Notes: generated from the sequence alone by a model not told the origin. DNA of 64,000 nt from WYZ-LMO2 sp038731605 (GCA_038731605.1 JAVYQP010000002.1:124001-188000); one strand, 5' to 3'. Shown: positions 9,588 to 17,856, counted from the stretch's first letter. A program made the numbers and translations.

Positions 9588-10619
9588 ATGCAGGAGTGGC
9601 AATTCGTTGTGCCAGAGAAGAAGCACAAGAAGAAGTTCTTCGGCAATCTGAAAGCCGAAGTGATCGATGCGAAGCTCTGCTGTCACTGCGCTGCTTGCGC
9701 TGCGATTTGCCCTGTCTATGGAATCACAGCGGGAGACAAGCCAATAGACTTTCCGAACTGGGTAAGGGACTGCGTAGACTGCGGAGCGTGCATTAAGGTT
9801 TGCCCAAGGTGGGAATACAAGCCTTTGAACGGAATCGGAAACTACGTTGAAGCGATCTCTGCGAAATCTAAGCGCTTTAAAGGACAAGATGGGGCAATGG
9901 TCACTGAGATAACCGCAACTGTGCTGGAGATGGGCTTGATTGAGAAGGCGATCTTTGTCTCGAGAGACGAAGACTGGAGAACTAAGGTGATCACGATTCG
10001 TGACGTTTCGCAACTCTACGACAGGAAGGTCACTGGGACGAAGTATTGCTACGCAGACTCGATTCCAGCGCTTAAAGAGGCGATTCTAAGCTCGAAAGCA
10101 GTTGCGTTCGTTGGAACGCCTTGCATGGTATCAGCGGTTAGAAAAATGCAAAAGAGCTTCAAGAAATTCGAGAGAGTTAAGCTCGTCATCGGTCTCTTTT
10201 GCACCGAGAACTTCTACCACCACCAGCTGTCCGAGTTTCTCTTGAAGCACAAGGGTGTCAATCTCAGAAACGCAACGAAGACGGACATAAAGAAGGGTAA
10301 GTTCATCGTCCGCTTTGTCGACGGCTCAAGGGTAAGCTTCCCCGTGAAGGAGCTCGAGGAAATAATTCCCTCTGGTTGTAAGGTTTGCCAGGACTTCTCA
10401 GCGGTTGAAAGCGATGTGAGCGTTGGTAGCGTTGGCAGTGAAAGCGGTTTCTCGACTGTGCTTGTGAGAACCGAGATCGCAAAGGCGATCGTCGACAAGA
10501 TAAGGGAGAAGGGAACTGCGGAGATAAAAGAGCCAGACATGGGAGCGGTGCAGAAGCTCTGCGACTACAAGATAAAGATCCACCCATACCCGCCGAAGAA
10601 GAAAGAGGAAAAGAGCTGA
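9588..10619 (+). CDS. fqoF: F420H2:quinone oxidoreductase subunit F (F420H2-oxidising)
   Basis: A 343-residue member of the coenzyme F420 hydrogenase/dehydrogenase beta-subunit family. Two ferredoxin motifs lie at the N-terminus (CCHCAACAAICP from about residue 28 and CVDCGACIKVCP from about residue 61). The rest is the FrhB-type FAD/F420-binding domain, with GTPCMVSAVRKM near residue 178 and the later LFCTENF and CKVCQDF Cys motifs. It takes two electrons from F420H2 and passes them singly to the Fe-S chain. It is the last gene of the operon; GGAGGTGGA precedes the ATG and a T-rich stretch follows the stop. Confidence 0.95.
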   Translation: MQEWQFVVPEKKHKKKFFGNLKAEVIDAKLCCHCAACAAICPVYGITAGDKPIDFPNWVRDCVDCGACIKVCPRWEYKPLNGIGNYVEAISAKSKRFKGQDGAMVTEITATVLEMGLIEKAIFVSRDEDWRTKVITIRDVSQLYDRKVTGTKYCYADSIPALKEAILSSKAVAFVGTPCMVSAVRKMQKSFKKFERVKLVIGLFCTENFYHHQLSEFLLKHKGVNLRNATKTDIKKGKFIVRFVDGSRVSFPVKELEEIIPSGCKVCQDFSAVESDVSVGSVGSESGFSTVLVRTEIAKAIVDKIREKGTAEIKEPDMGAVQKLCDYKIKIHPYPPKKKEEKS

Positions 10620-10759
10620 GTATTCTGGTTTCTTTTTCTTTTCACAAGTGAATAGTTTCGTTGATTTTTTAGACCTCCTTATCAGCATTTTTATTTTTCA
10701 GCGCTTTTGTCTTATGATGCTTAGAAACATTTATTTGCTACTATGCCCCCTAATACAGT
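10620..10759 (+). promoter_or_regulatory. End of fqo operon and promoter of the next small operon
   Basis: The 140-base gap holds T-rich runs just after the fqoF stop (about 10629-10643 and 10662-10670), typical of archaeal termination. An A/T-rich TATA-like element TTTATTTGC (about 10730-10738) lies roughly 25 bases before the ATG at 10760. No hairpin of note was seen. Base composition becomes visibly more AT-rich from here to about 11700. Confidence 0.5.
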
Positions 10760-10930
10760 ATGGAATACGATAGAAACTCTCTCAAGATCTGCGTTTACGA
10801 TGATTACCTTGAAAATCCTCAAAAACAGCAAAGAGTCAAAGAGCTTGAAAGAGAAATCGATCAACTGGTGTATAAACTTTACGGCTTAACAGAGGAAGAG
10901 ATAAAAATTATAGAAAGGGAGGTGAGATAA
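10760..10930 (+). CDS. 56-residue orphan ORF resembling the C-terminal tail of an adenine-specific DNA methyltransferase
   Basis: The 56-codon frame encodes a charged peptide. Its second half, EIDQLVYKLYGLTEEEIKII, closely matches the tail that I recognise at the C-terminus of Type II/IIG and PglX-like N6-adenine DNA methyltransferases (target/inter-domain helices ending in V-Y-x-L-Y-G-L-T-x-x-E). No methyltransferase domain precedes it; an in-frame stop lies three codons upstream of the ATG. It may be a remnant of a lost restriction-modification gene or a small protein in its own right. Its last codons contain GGGAGGTGA, the ribosome-binding site of the next gene, so the two are probably co-translated. 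Confidence 0.6.
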   Translation: MEYDRNSLKICVYDDYLENPQKQQRVKELEREIDQLVYKLYGLTEEEIKIIEREVR

Positions 10931-10932
10931 AA

Positions 10933-11694
10933 ATGTGTAGGTTGTTTGGATTAATAGCGAATAAAGAAGTGGATGTAAAATTTTCAATGCTTGAAGCGTC
11001 AAATAGGTTTAAAGATCAAGGGAAGAATAATCCCCATGGTTGGGGCATTGGTTGGTATAAAAATGGGGAGCCAAGGGTAGAAAAATATAGAGAAAGTGCT
11101 TTTTACTCGTCTAATTTTGATAGCTGTGTTGAAGAAGTTTGGTCCGGAATCGTCATAGCTCATGTGAGATATGCTACAAGTGGCTCCCTTTCCGATAGAA
11201 ATGCACACCCCTTTATTTACAAAAATTGGATTTTTGCGCATAATGGAACCATATCAAAAGATAGAATTTTGAAACTATTAAAGGAGCCGTACAAAGATTT
11301 TACAAGTGAACCCATTGATTCAGAGGTTTATTTCCGATTTATAATTCAAAATGTAGATGAATATAAAGACACAATAAATGGTATCAAGGAAGCTGTAAGG
11401 AATGTAATAAAAGATGCCAACGGAGCCAACTTTATTTTATCGGATGGACTGAATCTCTATGCTTTTAGATATGGAAGAAATTTATATTATTTAGTTAGAG
11501 ATCCACAGAACCCATTATATGCCACTTCCAAGGAGACAAGAGCTTTAATCGAGAGTAAAAGACTTGCAGAAGAAAAAGCAGTTATAATTGCATCTGAAAA
11601 GATTACTAAGGATGAACAATGGGAAGAATTGAAAGATGGTGAATTGTTAATAGTGCATAGCAATCTTCACTTCGAGTTAGATAATTTATTATGA
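10933..11694 (+). CDS. Class II glutamine amidotransferase
   Basis: A 253-residue protein of the class II (Ntn-type) glutamine amidotransferase family, YafJ-like. The start MCRLFGLIA places Cys2 as the catalytic N-terminal nucleophile after Met removal. Further family motifs are NPHGWGIGWY (residues 34-43), AHVRYATSG and NAHPFIYKNWIFAHNGTI. Such stand-alone domains hydrolyse glutamine or related gamma-glutamyl amides; the acceptor is unknown. Codon use is AT-rich compared with flanking genes, and it is coupled to the small methyltransferase-tail ORF, which suggests transfer. A strong GGGAGGTGA site supports the start. Confidence 0.88.
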   Translation: MCRLFGLIANKEVDVKFSMLEASNRFKDQGKNNPHGWGIGWYKNGEPRVEKYRESAFYSSNFDSCVEEVWSGIVIAHVRYATSGSLSDRNAHPFIYKNWIFAHNGTISKDRILKLLKEPYKDFTSEPIDSEVYFRFIIQNVDEYKDTINGIKEAVRNVIKDANGANFILSDGLNLYAFRYGRNLYYLVRDPQNPLYATSKETRALIESKRLAEEKAVIIASEKITKDEQWEELKDGELLIVHSNLHFELDNLL

Positions 11695-11802
11695 AAAAGT
11701 CGAATTCCAGATTGATTGGGCTTTTTATATCAGCTCTACGACTTGGGAGAGGAAAGATAGGAGTTTACAAAAGTCTAATATTCTCATCCAAAACTTCTTT
11801 CT

Positions 11803-12324
11803 ATGAAACAAAGGATTAGTGAAGCCTATCGTCTTCTGCATCCGAGACCAGTTGTCTTGATCTGCGCTGGAGAGAAGCCGAATATAATGGCTTGTAGCTG
11901 GATAACTCCAGTTAGCGACGAGCCGTTCATGGTTGCGGTTGCGATTTGGAAGGAAAACTACACGTTCGAACTGATCGAAGAAAAGAGGGAGTTCACCGTG
12001 AACGTTCCACAACCGGAGCTTATCGACGCTGTATGGATCGCTGGGACGAAGAGCGGTAGAAAGGTGGACAAGATAAGGGCGTGCAATCTGAAGGTGAGAA
12101 AGGCGAACAAAGTCAACACCTACGTGATCGAGGACTGCATCGCAAATCTGGAGTGCGTTGTGAAGGAAAGGGTTTTCGCTGGAGAGCATGCAGTTTACAT
12201 CGCAGAAGTCGTCGATGCCTATGCGGAGGGATTTGAAAAGGTTTGGAAAAGAAAAATACTGCTTCATCTTGGAGGAAAGGATTTCGTGACCTTCGGCGAG
12301 TCTTTCCGACCAAAGACCGATTGA
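11803..12324 (+). CDS. Flavin reductase-like, FMN-binding protein
   Basis: A 173-residue flavin reductase-like (FMN-binding split-barrel) protein. The RPVVLICAG, NIMACSWITPVS and FTVNVP segments are characteristic of the family. Archaeal members bind FMN and reduce flavins or act as flavoproteins with ferredoxin or NAD(P)H; the physiological partner cannot be told here. A TATA-like TCTAATATTC about 25-30 bases upstream and the lack of a ribosome-binding site suggest a leaderless transcript. It is transcribed alone and converges on the enolase-superfamily gene. Confidence 0.85.
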   Translation: MKQRISEAYRLLHPRPVVLICAGEKPNIMACSWITPVSDEPFMVAVAIWKENYTFELIEEKREFTVNVPQPELIDAVWIAGTKSGRKVDKIRACNLKVRKANKVNTYVIEDCIANLECVVKERVFAGEHAVYIAEVVDAYAEGFEKVWKRKILLHLGGKDFVTFGESFRPKTD

Positions 12325-12393
12325 AATAGCCTTTCACGGGGCTCAGATCTAAGATCTTTTTGGACTATATTTTTGTAGTTTCCCGAGGCTATT
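12325..12393. terminator. Inverted repeat between convergent genes
   Basis: The 8-base arms AATAGCCT (12325-12332) and AGGCTATT (12386-12393) are perfect inverse complements and frame the gap between the convergent flavin reductase and enolase-superfamily genes. Inside lie two copies of AGATCT and a T-rich run. The element could end transcription from both sides, but the long loop (53 bases) makes a simple hairpin weak. Confidence 0.35.
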
Positions 12394-12410
12394 GGAAGAC
12401 TTCTCCAAGT

Positions 12411-13496
12411 CTATCTTTCGATGTATTTCTCCACGATTTCGAAGTTAACCTTTACGCCCAATCCAGGCTCCTTAGGAACGAAAGCGTAACCGTTGCGAAC
12501 CTCAATTGGCTTTTCCAAGAGGTAGAACTCCTCGCTGGGATAAAACGGATACTCCATATAGCTGGAATTGTAGCTCGTCGCTATTACTTGTAGATTCACC
12601 GCCATCACGAGTCCGAACCCAAAGATGTGTGGGATTGATTGCACACCATAAGCTTCAGCCAAAGTGCAAATCTTTTTGCATTGGAGAATTCCTCCACATC
12701 TCGTTGCATCGGGTTGCACGATGTCGTAGGCTTTGGCGTCCAGTATTTCTTTGAATCTGAAGAGCGAGAAATCATTTTCACCTCCAGCTATCTCTACTGG
12801 TGAACGACTTCTCAACTCAGAGAGGGCTCTTAGGTTGTCGGATGGTAAGGGCTCTTCGAGCCATCTTACATCGTATTTTTCGCATATTTTGGACAATCTT
12901 AGAGCTTCTCTGATCTCGCCATAGGCTGAGTTTGCATCCACCATTATTTCGAGATCTGGATGCTCTTCTCTTACAGTTCTTATGATCTCTTCATCTTTTT
13001 TCAGCCCCTCACCTATTCTAAGCTTTACCGCCTCGAAACCTCTTTCTTTTGCGATTTCAGCCACCATACTTGCTGTCTTTGGCTCTAAGGCTATTGGAAA
13101 GCTGGCATATGCCTTGACCTTGTCTTTAAACCCGCCAAGAAGCTTGTAAACAGGAGTATTCAAAGCCTTCCCTATTACATCCCAGATTGCACATTCCACT
13201 GCGCTCGTAGCCTGGGGTATGCCAAAGAGAATTCTATTGCTTGTGTTGTACATAGCTCTCCAGATCTCCTCGACCATGAACGGATCCTTGCCTATAACGA
13301 TTTTTGCAAGCACTTCTTCGATGTATTTCGCCAATGCTCTGTCGGAAAGAGGAAAATGCGTCATGGAATAGCCTACTGTGCCGTCGTCAGTCTCGACTTC
13401 AACCAAAGTTCCAGAAGCGGGGATTTCTGGCATCGCTCCGATTTTTATCGAAAAAGGTAACTTCAAAACCATCGCCTTCACAGATTTGATCTCCAT
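12411..13496 (-). CDS. Enolase-superfamily protein (mandelate racemase/muconate lactonising type)
   Basis: A 361-residue enolase-superfamily enzyme. The capping domain is about residues 1-120 and the barrel follows. Candidate metal ligands are Asp187 (MVDAN), Glu214 (WLEEPL) and Glu240 (AGGEND). Acid/base residues fit the mandelate racemase subgroup: Lys158-x-Arg160 on strand 2, Asp263 (QPDATRCGG) and His290 (IPHIFG). It should abstract a proton alpha to a carboxylate and either racemise or dehydrate an acid sugar or related acid; the substrate is not evident. GGTGAT precedes the ATG and a TATA-like TTTTTATAGG lies about 30 bases further upstream. Confidence 0.85.
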   Translation of the reverse strand: MEIKSVKAMVLKLPFSIKIGAMPEIPASGTLVEVETDDGTVGYSMTHFPLSDRALAKYIEEVLAKIVIGKDPFMVEEIWRAMYNTSNRILFGIPQATSAVECAIWDVIGKALNTPVYKLLGGFKDKVKAYASFPIALEPKTASMVAEIAKERGFEAVKLRIGEGLKKDEEIIRTVREEHPDLEIMVDANSAYGEIREALRLSKICEKYDVRWLEEPLPSDNLRALSELRSRSPVEIAGGENDFSLFRFKEILDAKAYDIVQPDATRCGGILQCKKICTLAEAYGVQSIPHIFGFGLVMAVNLQVIATSYNSSYMEYPFYPSEEFYLLEKPIEVRNGYAFVPKEPGLGVKVNFEIVEKYIER

Positions 13497-13815
13497 TTTA
13501 AATCACCTACTATGTTTACATCGGATCCTATAAAAAGGTTAACTATGGAATTGGCTGGAGGTCGTAAAGCCATTTTCACAGTGGGAAAAAGACTCCTGAG
13601 AAGGAGAAAAATTGCAAGAACAACCGCAGTCGTCAGGGCAATGGCGAAACACGTGTTTGTCATGCTACCAGCGATAGTGGCGATTTATCCTCCAACCGAT
13701 AGAGGTCTTGATGCGAGTTCTGAACTCTTTTTCACACCTGTAATCGATGTTGCAATTTATTCTTTCTGGCAAAAAATAGGGGGCAAAATATTGAGTTTCG
13801 CTATGTCTTTGCTCT
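13497..13815. other. Intergenic stretch without a supported gene
   Basis: About 319 bases. The first 50 hold the minus-strand promoter of the enolase-superfamily gene. A plus-strand frame (13512-13832) and a minus-strand frame (13478-13663) are open, but the first runs over the end of the neighbouring membrane-protein gene and the second over the promoter. Neither has a ribosome-binding site or a recognisable domain. The minus-strand frame has one hydrophobic stretch and might be a decayed membrane protein. Confidence 0.4.
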
Positions 13816-14199
13816 TCATCCCTTATCCTTAGCTACTGGCTTAAATCCCAGCGCCAAAGCTCCGCCGATTATTCCGAGAATGGCTCCTACCATGAAACCT
13901 CCCATTCCTAAGAAGCTGATCACTGAGAATACGAGTATTATGGTTCCCCACACATTGTGTTCAGCTGGGCGAGCGTTGAGCATTACCGCTCCTATTATCA
14001 CGAGTATCCCAGACACCATGCCTATGAGCCATAGACCGCCCATAGGGGCAACGAAACCCCAGGCATTTCCCATCATTCCACAGCCCATCCATCCATACAT
14101 GGGCATGCCAAAGCCCATGGTGCTACCGATGAGTATCAAGACACCGCCTATGAGGGATAAAGCAACCGCAGTGGTTGGTCTTTCCTCGCCATTTGTCAA
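13816..14199 (-). CDS. Small four-helix membrane protein, function unknown
   Basis: A 127-residue hydrophobic protein with about four predicted membrane helices (residues 10-30, 42-75, 83-100, 103-120). The loop near residues 28-47 is rich in Met and Gly and contains one Cys (GMPMYGWMGCGMMGNAWG), which could hint at metal contact but proves nothing. The start is a TTG: GGAGGTGA lies six bases upstream, and no ATG is in frame near it. A TATA-like TTATATATAG (about 14231-14240) precedes it. I do not recognise a named family. Confidence 0.7.
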   Translation of the reverse strand: MTNGEERPTTAVALSLIGGVLILIGSTMGFGMPMYGWMGCGMMGNAWGFVAPMGGLWLIGMVSGILVIIGAVMLNARPAEHNVWGTIILVFSVISFLGMGGFMVGAILGIIGGALALGFKPVAKDKG

Positions 14200-14420
14200 T
14201 GCTCATCACCTCCTTTACAAGTCTGAGGGCGCTATATATAAGTTGTCTATAAAAGATCGTGTTTTATATAGCGGTTTATATGCTAAGGGATGCAAATTCG
14301 ATGGTAGCCAGTTTACGAACTCGACTACGAAATCTGTTGAAGCGAGCAGTCCGTTCAAAAACACCCTCTTTGTTGAGTCTGCAGAAAAGTGGAACTTCGA
14401 AGATCTAACAAGACTTAAAG

Positions 14421-14495
14421 TGCTCCGGCCGGGATTTGAACCCGGGGCAGGGAATCGAGAGTCCCCTATGTTTGACCGGGCTACACCACCGGAGC
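14421..14495 (-). tRNA. tRNA-Glu (CTC)
   Basis: The minus strand gives a complete cloverleaf. The acceptor GCTCCGG pairs with CCGGAGC (14422-14428 with 14489-14495 on the plus strand) and the discriminator A is at 14421. The anticodon loop is CTCTCGA with a 5-bp stem, giving anticodon CTC. The T arm is CCGGG TTCAAAT CCCGG. No intron is visible and CCA is not encoded. The acceptor and D-arm sequence match archaeal tRNA-Glu. Confidence 0.95.
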
Positions 14496-14517
14496 TTAGA
14501 GAGCGTTTTCGCATCTG

Positions 14518-14532
14518 TTTTTAAACCTTTGC
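14518..14532 (-). promoter_or_regulatory. BRE/TATA promoter of tRNA-Glu
   Basis: On the minus strand, GCAAAGG followed by TTTAAAAA is centred about 27 bases upstream of the tRNA 5' end, the usual distance for an archaeal TATA box with a purine-rich TFB element. Confidence 0.7.
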
Positions 14533-14586
14533 AAAGTAACAGTTTAAGTGGGCAAAAATTTTTTATCATCTGAAAAAAGTCAGCGC

Positions 14587-15732
14587 ATGAACTTCGAACT
14601 CGACGAAGATCGAAAGCTTTTGCAGAGCGCTGTTAGGGAGTTTGCGGAAAAGGAAATAGTCCCGAATGCAAAAATATACGAGGAGAAGGAAGAATATCCG
14701 TGGGAAATTTTTAGGAAGGCTGCGAAGCTTGGATACGTTGCTCCCGACATTCCAGAGGAGTATGGTGGGTCGAATCTCGACATCCTGAGTTGCGTTATAA
14801 TTGCGGAGGAGTTTTGTCGAGCAGACAGTAGCGTTGGCTCAGCCATTGCGACCGCTGGACTTGGATGTCCTATGGTGAAGTATTTTGGCACGGAGGAGCA
14901 AAAGGAAAAATATTTGCCAATGGTTACAAAGGGAAAGACTCCTTCCGCAATCGCAATAACCGAACCAGACGCTGGGAGTGATGTTTCTGCAATGAAAACG
15001 AAAGCGGAGAAAGTCTCGGGCGGATGGGTTCTGAACGGGAGCAAGACGTTCATAACCAACGGGAGCATTTCTGAGTGGCTCGTAGTTCTCGCAAAAACAA
15101 ATCCTGAAGAGGGGTATCGGGGAATAAGCGCCTTTATTGTGGAGAAAGGTTTTGAAGGGTTTGAGGCAAGGCGGATTAAGAAAATGGGGCTGCACTGCCA
15201 TGATACTGCGGAGATCTTTCTGAAGAACGTCTTTGTTCCCGAGGAGAATCTCGTTGGCGCAGAGAACATGGGCTTCTATCAGCTGATGCGCTTTTTCAAC
15301 GAGAGCAGAGTTGGTGTTGCAGCTGCGCAACTCGGAATCGCAGAAGGAGCTTACGAAAGAGCCTTAGAGTATGCGAAGCAGAGAAAAGCGTTCGGAAAGC
15401 CATTGATCGAGCACCAGGCGATCGCCTTTAAACTTGCGGACATGTTCACCGCTATAGAGACTGCGAAGCTGATCGTTTACAAGGCTGCGTGGCTCATCGA
15501 TCAAGGAGCTCCGAATCCAGCGATAAGCTCTGCTGCGAAGCTTTATGCGAGCGAAGTTGCTGTAAAGGTTTGCTATGAAGCGGTTCAGATCTTTGGCGGT
15601 TACGGATACAGCAAAGAAAGCGATGTGGAGCGGTTTTTCAGGGATGCGAGGGCGGGGACGATCTATGAAGGGACGAGCGAGATTCAAAGGCTGATAATCG
15701 CAAGGGTTCTCTCGGGTAAGATCAAACTCTAA
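14587..15732 (+). CDS. Acyl-CoA dehydrogenase
   Basis: A 381-residue acyl-CoA dehydrogenase. The ITEPDAGSD and FITNGSISEW segments form the FAD/substrate site; YGGYGY-type sequence (FGGYGYSKE) and the C-terminal YEGTSEIQRLII are typical. The Glu in YEGTSE is at the catalytic-base position of short/medium-chain enzymes. It oxidises acyl-CoA to enoyl-CoA and passes electrons to an electron-transfer flavoprotein or similar partner. I start at ATG 14587; an upstream in-frame codon at 14548 lies over an A/T-rich promoter-like stretch (about 14556-14568), so the transcript is probably leaderless. Confidence 0.95.
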   Translation: MNFELDEDRKLLQSAVREFAEKEIVPNAKIYEEKEEYPWEIFRKAAKLGYVAPDIPEEYGGSNLDILSCVIIAEEFCRADSSVGSAIATAGLGCPMVKYFGTEEQKEKYLPMVTKGKTPSAIAITEPDAGSDVSAMKTKAEKVSGGWVLNGSKTFITNGSISEWLVVLAKTNPEEGYRGISAFIVEKGFEGFEARRIKKMGLHCHDTAEIFLKNVFVPEENLVGAENMGFYQLMRFFNESRVGVAAAQLGIAEGAYERALEYAKQRKAFGKPLIEHQAIAFKLADMFTAIETAKLIVYKAAWLIDQGAPNPAISSAAKLYASEVAVKVCYEAVQIFGGYGYSKESDVERFFRDARAGTIYEGTSEIQRLIIARVLSGKIKL

Positions 15733-15780
15733 GGCACACTTTTTGGGTAAAAGATAAATATTGCCCCAAGACTTAGTGCG

Positions 15781-17202
15781 ATGAGTTTGCCAAGTAAGAA
15801 GGAGTTCTCAGAATGGTTCCACGAGCTAATTCAGTCCGCAGAGATAATGGACATTCGCTACCCAGTGAAAGGGCTATACGTTTGGTTCCCATTCGGGTTC
15901 AAGCTGAGACAGCTCGTGTATGGTAAGCTTAGGGAGATAATGGACAGAGATCACAGCGAAGTATACTTCCCAGCCTTGATCCCAGAGCACGAGCTGAGGA
16001 AAGAGGGCGAACACATAAAGGGCTTTGAAGACGAAGTCTACTGGATAACGCATGGTGGATCAAGCCCATTGGACGTGAAGCTCGCCTTAAGACCGACAAG
16101 TGAAACTGCGATGTATCCGATGTTCAAGCTCTGGATAAGAAATCACGCAGACCTGCCCTTGAAGGTTTACCAGATTGTCAACACGTTCAGATACGAAACG
16201 AAGCACACTCGCCCGCTTATAAGGCTGAGGGAGATAACCTCGTTCAAGGAAGCGCACACTGCACACAAAAATTTTGAGGAAGCCGAGGAACAGGTGAAGA
16301 AGGCTATAGGTTACTACAAGGAGTTCTACGACTTCTTAGCGATTCCATACTTCGTTGTCCGTCGCCCTGATTGGGACAAGTTCCCAGGAGCGGTTTACAC
16401 GATTGCCTTCGATACAATAATGCCCGATGGGCGAACCTTGCAGATCGGAACCGTGCACCACTTGGGCGACAACTTCGCAAAAACCTTCGACATAAAATAC
16501 GAAGCCGTCGACGGCAACCACTACTACGTGCACCAGACTTGCTATGGGATTTCAGAGAGATGCGTTGCATCGCTTATAAGCATCCACGGCGACGATCTCG
16601 GCTTAGTTCTGCCCTTCGAAGTCGCTCCAATACAAATCGTCGTCATTCCGATACTCTACAAGGGCAAAGAAAAAGACGTGCTCGAACTCTGTAACGAGCT
16701 TCTCGGCAAGCTGAAGGGCTTTAGAGTCGTGTTCGACAACAGCGAGGATAGACCGGGTGCGAAGTATTACAAGTGGGAGCTGAAAGGTGTGCCCCTGAGA
16801 TTCGAGATTGGTCCCAAGGAAGCGGAGAAGAGAGAAGTGGTCGTGTCCTTTAGAGACGAGAGAAAGAAGTTCTCAGTTGCGATTGACGAGATAAACGAAG
16901 AAAGGATAAAGCAGTGGGCTGAGGAAATGAGGAAGAGGCTGAGGGAGAAGGCGATCAATTCGATGCTCCAAAAACTGAAGTTCTGCAAAGACCTCGAAGA
17001 GGTTTCAGAGATCGTTAAGGGTTCGGTTGCACTGATCTATCTCTGCAAAGAGAAATCTTGCGGAGAAGAGGTCGAAGCCAAGGGAGGTAAACTCCTCGGG
17101 TGGATTGAGGAGAAGCCGTGGTTCATTGAGCAGAACAACGAAGGTAGTTGTATCGTTTGCGGAAAGAGCGGAAAACTTGCGTTGACTGCGAGAAGCTATT
17201 AG
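15781..17202 (+). CDS. proS: Prolyl-tRNA synthetase
   Basis: A 473-residue class II aminoacyl-tRNA synthetase of the archaeal/eukaryotic ProRS type. Motif 2 is around VNTFRYETKHTRPLIRLREI (about residues 137-156), with the following TSFKEAHTAH; motif 3 is near residues 250-265 (CYGISERCVASLI). The anticodon-binding domain spans about 290-390. The C-terminal domain holds Cys pairs (residues 421, 426, 457 and 460), the zinc-binding type known for archaeal ProRS. A TATA-like AAGATAAATA (15751-15760) about 25 bases upstream with no ribosome-binding site points to a leaderless start. Confidence 0.97.
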   Translation: MSLPSKKEFSEWFHELIQSAEIMDIRYPVKGLYVWFPFGFKLRQLVYGKLREIMDRDHSEVYFPALIPEHELRKEGEHIKGFEDEVYWITHGGSSPLDVKLALRPTSETAMYPMFKLWIRNHADLPLKVYQIVNTFRYETKHTRPLIRLREITSFKEAHTAHKNFEEAEEQVKKAIGYYKEFYDFLAIPYFVVRRPDWDKFPGAVYTIAFDTIMPDGRTLQIGTVHHLGDNFAKTFDIKYEAVDGNHYYVHQTCYGISERCVASLISIHGDDLGLVLPFEVAPIQIVVIPILYKGKEKDVLELCNELLGKLKGFRVVFDNSEDRPGAKYYKWELKGVPLRFEIGPKEAEKREVVVSFRDERKKFSVAIDEINEERIKQWAEEMRKRLREKAINSMLQKLKFCKDLEEVSEIVKGSVALIYLCKEKSCGEEVEAKGGKLLGWIEEKPWFIEQNNEGSCIVCGKSGKLALTARSY

Positions 17203-17498
17203 ATTTATTTTAACTAAAAATAATAGTTTTTTACTCGAGCGAACGAGAAAGGAGGCTAAAAATCAGATTTTGCCAGAAGTTGCAAAATAAGTTCTGAACT
17301 CTGCGAGTTCGACATTTTTTGGAGTTTTCAGTTCCAAATCGGAACACAATTCTCTGTTTAAACTTAGCGAAAAATTTAAAAATCAAGCGGATTTAGAGTT
17401 TCATCAGCGAGGTCTGATAAATCCCGAAGTTGTTTGATGGCTTGCGATAGTTAAGCGGAGGAAGTGGAGTTTGGTCGAAAAAAAGGAGGTGAAGCCCG
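17203..17498 (+). promoter_or_regulatory. Intergenic region with the speD promoter and leader
   Basis: Nearly 300 bases without a recognised gene. T-rich runs just after proS (17215-17235) probably end its transcript. An A/T-rich TATA-like AAAAATTTAAAAATC (about 17370-17384) is the best promoter candidate for speD and would give a leader of roughly 100 bases, unusually long in this window. Near its end GGAGGTGA (17485-17492) is placed for the ATG at 17499 rather than for speD itself. Confidence 0.45.
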
Positions 17499-17618
17499 AT
17501 GGAAGGTGATGAATATGATAGTCGGAAGACATATCATCGCGGAGCTCTATGGGGTGGATCCGGAGCTGATAGCCCGCGAGGAGGTAGTTCGCAGTATTGT
17601 GGAGGAGGTGGTAGATGA
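17499..17618 (+). other. Possible small ORF overlapping the start of speD
   Basis: An ATG at 17499 lies six bases after a near-perfect ribosome-binding site (GGAGGTGA, 17485-17492) but opens a different frame from speD. It runs 39 codons and stops at 17618, inside speD. The peptide is rich in Gly/Ser and resembles nothing known to me. It may be a regulatory upstream ORF, or the site may serve speD at a longer distance. Weak as a protein gene; listed because the best initiation signal here points to it. Confidence 0.3.
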
Positions 17619-17853
17619 GGCAGGGTTGAACAAAGTAGGGAGCATCTACAAGCAGTTCAACCCACATGGCGTTACGGGAATCGTTTTGATCTCAGAAAGC
17701 CACGTTTCGATACACACGTGGCCTGAATACGAGCTCATAAACCTCGACATTTTCACATGTGGCGATAAAACAAAGGCGGAAAAGGCTTTTAAACTGTTCC
17801 TCCAGAAGTTTAAACCAAAGTCCTATCGCCACTACATGTTGGACAGAGGTTAA
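17515..17853 (+). CDS. speD: S-adenosylmethionine decarboxylase proenzyme (class 1B)
   Basis: A 112-residue proenzyme of the short, prokaryotic AdoMetDC type. The self-cleavage site is ISESHVSIHTWPE: Ser62 becomes the pyruvoyl group, His67 and Cys82 (IFTCGD) are the usual processing and catalytic residues. The product, decarboxylated AdoMet, donates aminopropyl groups to polyamines. I choose ATG 17515, giving the family-typical N-terminus MIVGRHIIAELYG with AAGGTGA upstream; ATG 17509 is two codons earlier. It is followed after 3 bases by the branched-polyamine synthase gene. Confidence 0.93.
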   Translation: MIVGRHIIAELYGVDPELIAREEVVRSIVEEVVDEAGLNKVGSIYKQFNPHGVTGIVLISESHVSIHTWPEYELINLDIFTCGDKTKAEKAFKLFLQKFKPKSYRHYMLDRG

Positions 17854-17856
17854 AAC

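Noticed and set aside
13478..13663. Open 61-codon minus-strand frame with one hydrophobic segment
   Set aside because: Its end covers the promoter and start of the enolase-superfamily gene; too short and without support to be called a gene.
13512..13832. Open 106-codon frame on the plus strand
   Set aside because: No ribosome-binding site, no recognisable domain, and it runs over the end of the minus-strand membrane-protein gene; treated as non-coding.
14215..14420. Possible integrase remnant downstream of the tRNA-Glu 3' end
   Set aside because: An open minus-strand frame continues from the tRNA, but it shows no integrase motif and no repeat of the tRNA end was found nearby, so no integrated element is claimed.
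17380..17460. Possible C/D box small RNA upstream of speD
   Set aside because: A TGATGA-like box occurs on the minus strand (near 17400), but no D box with proper spacing follows.
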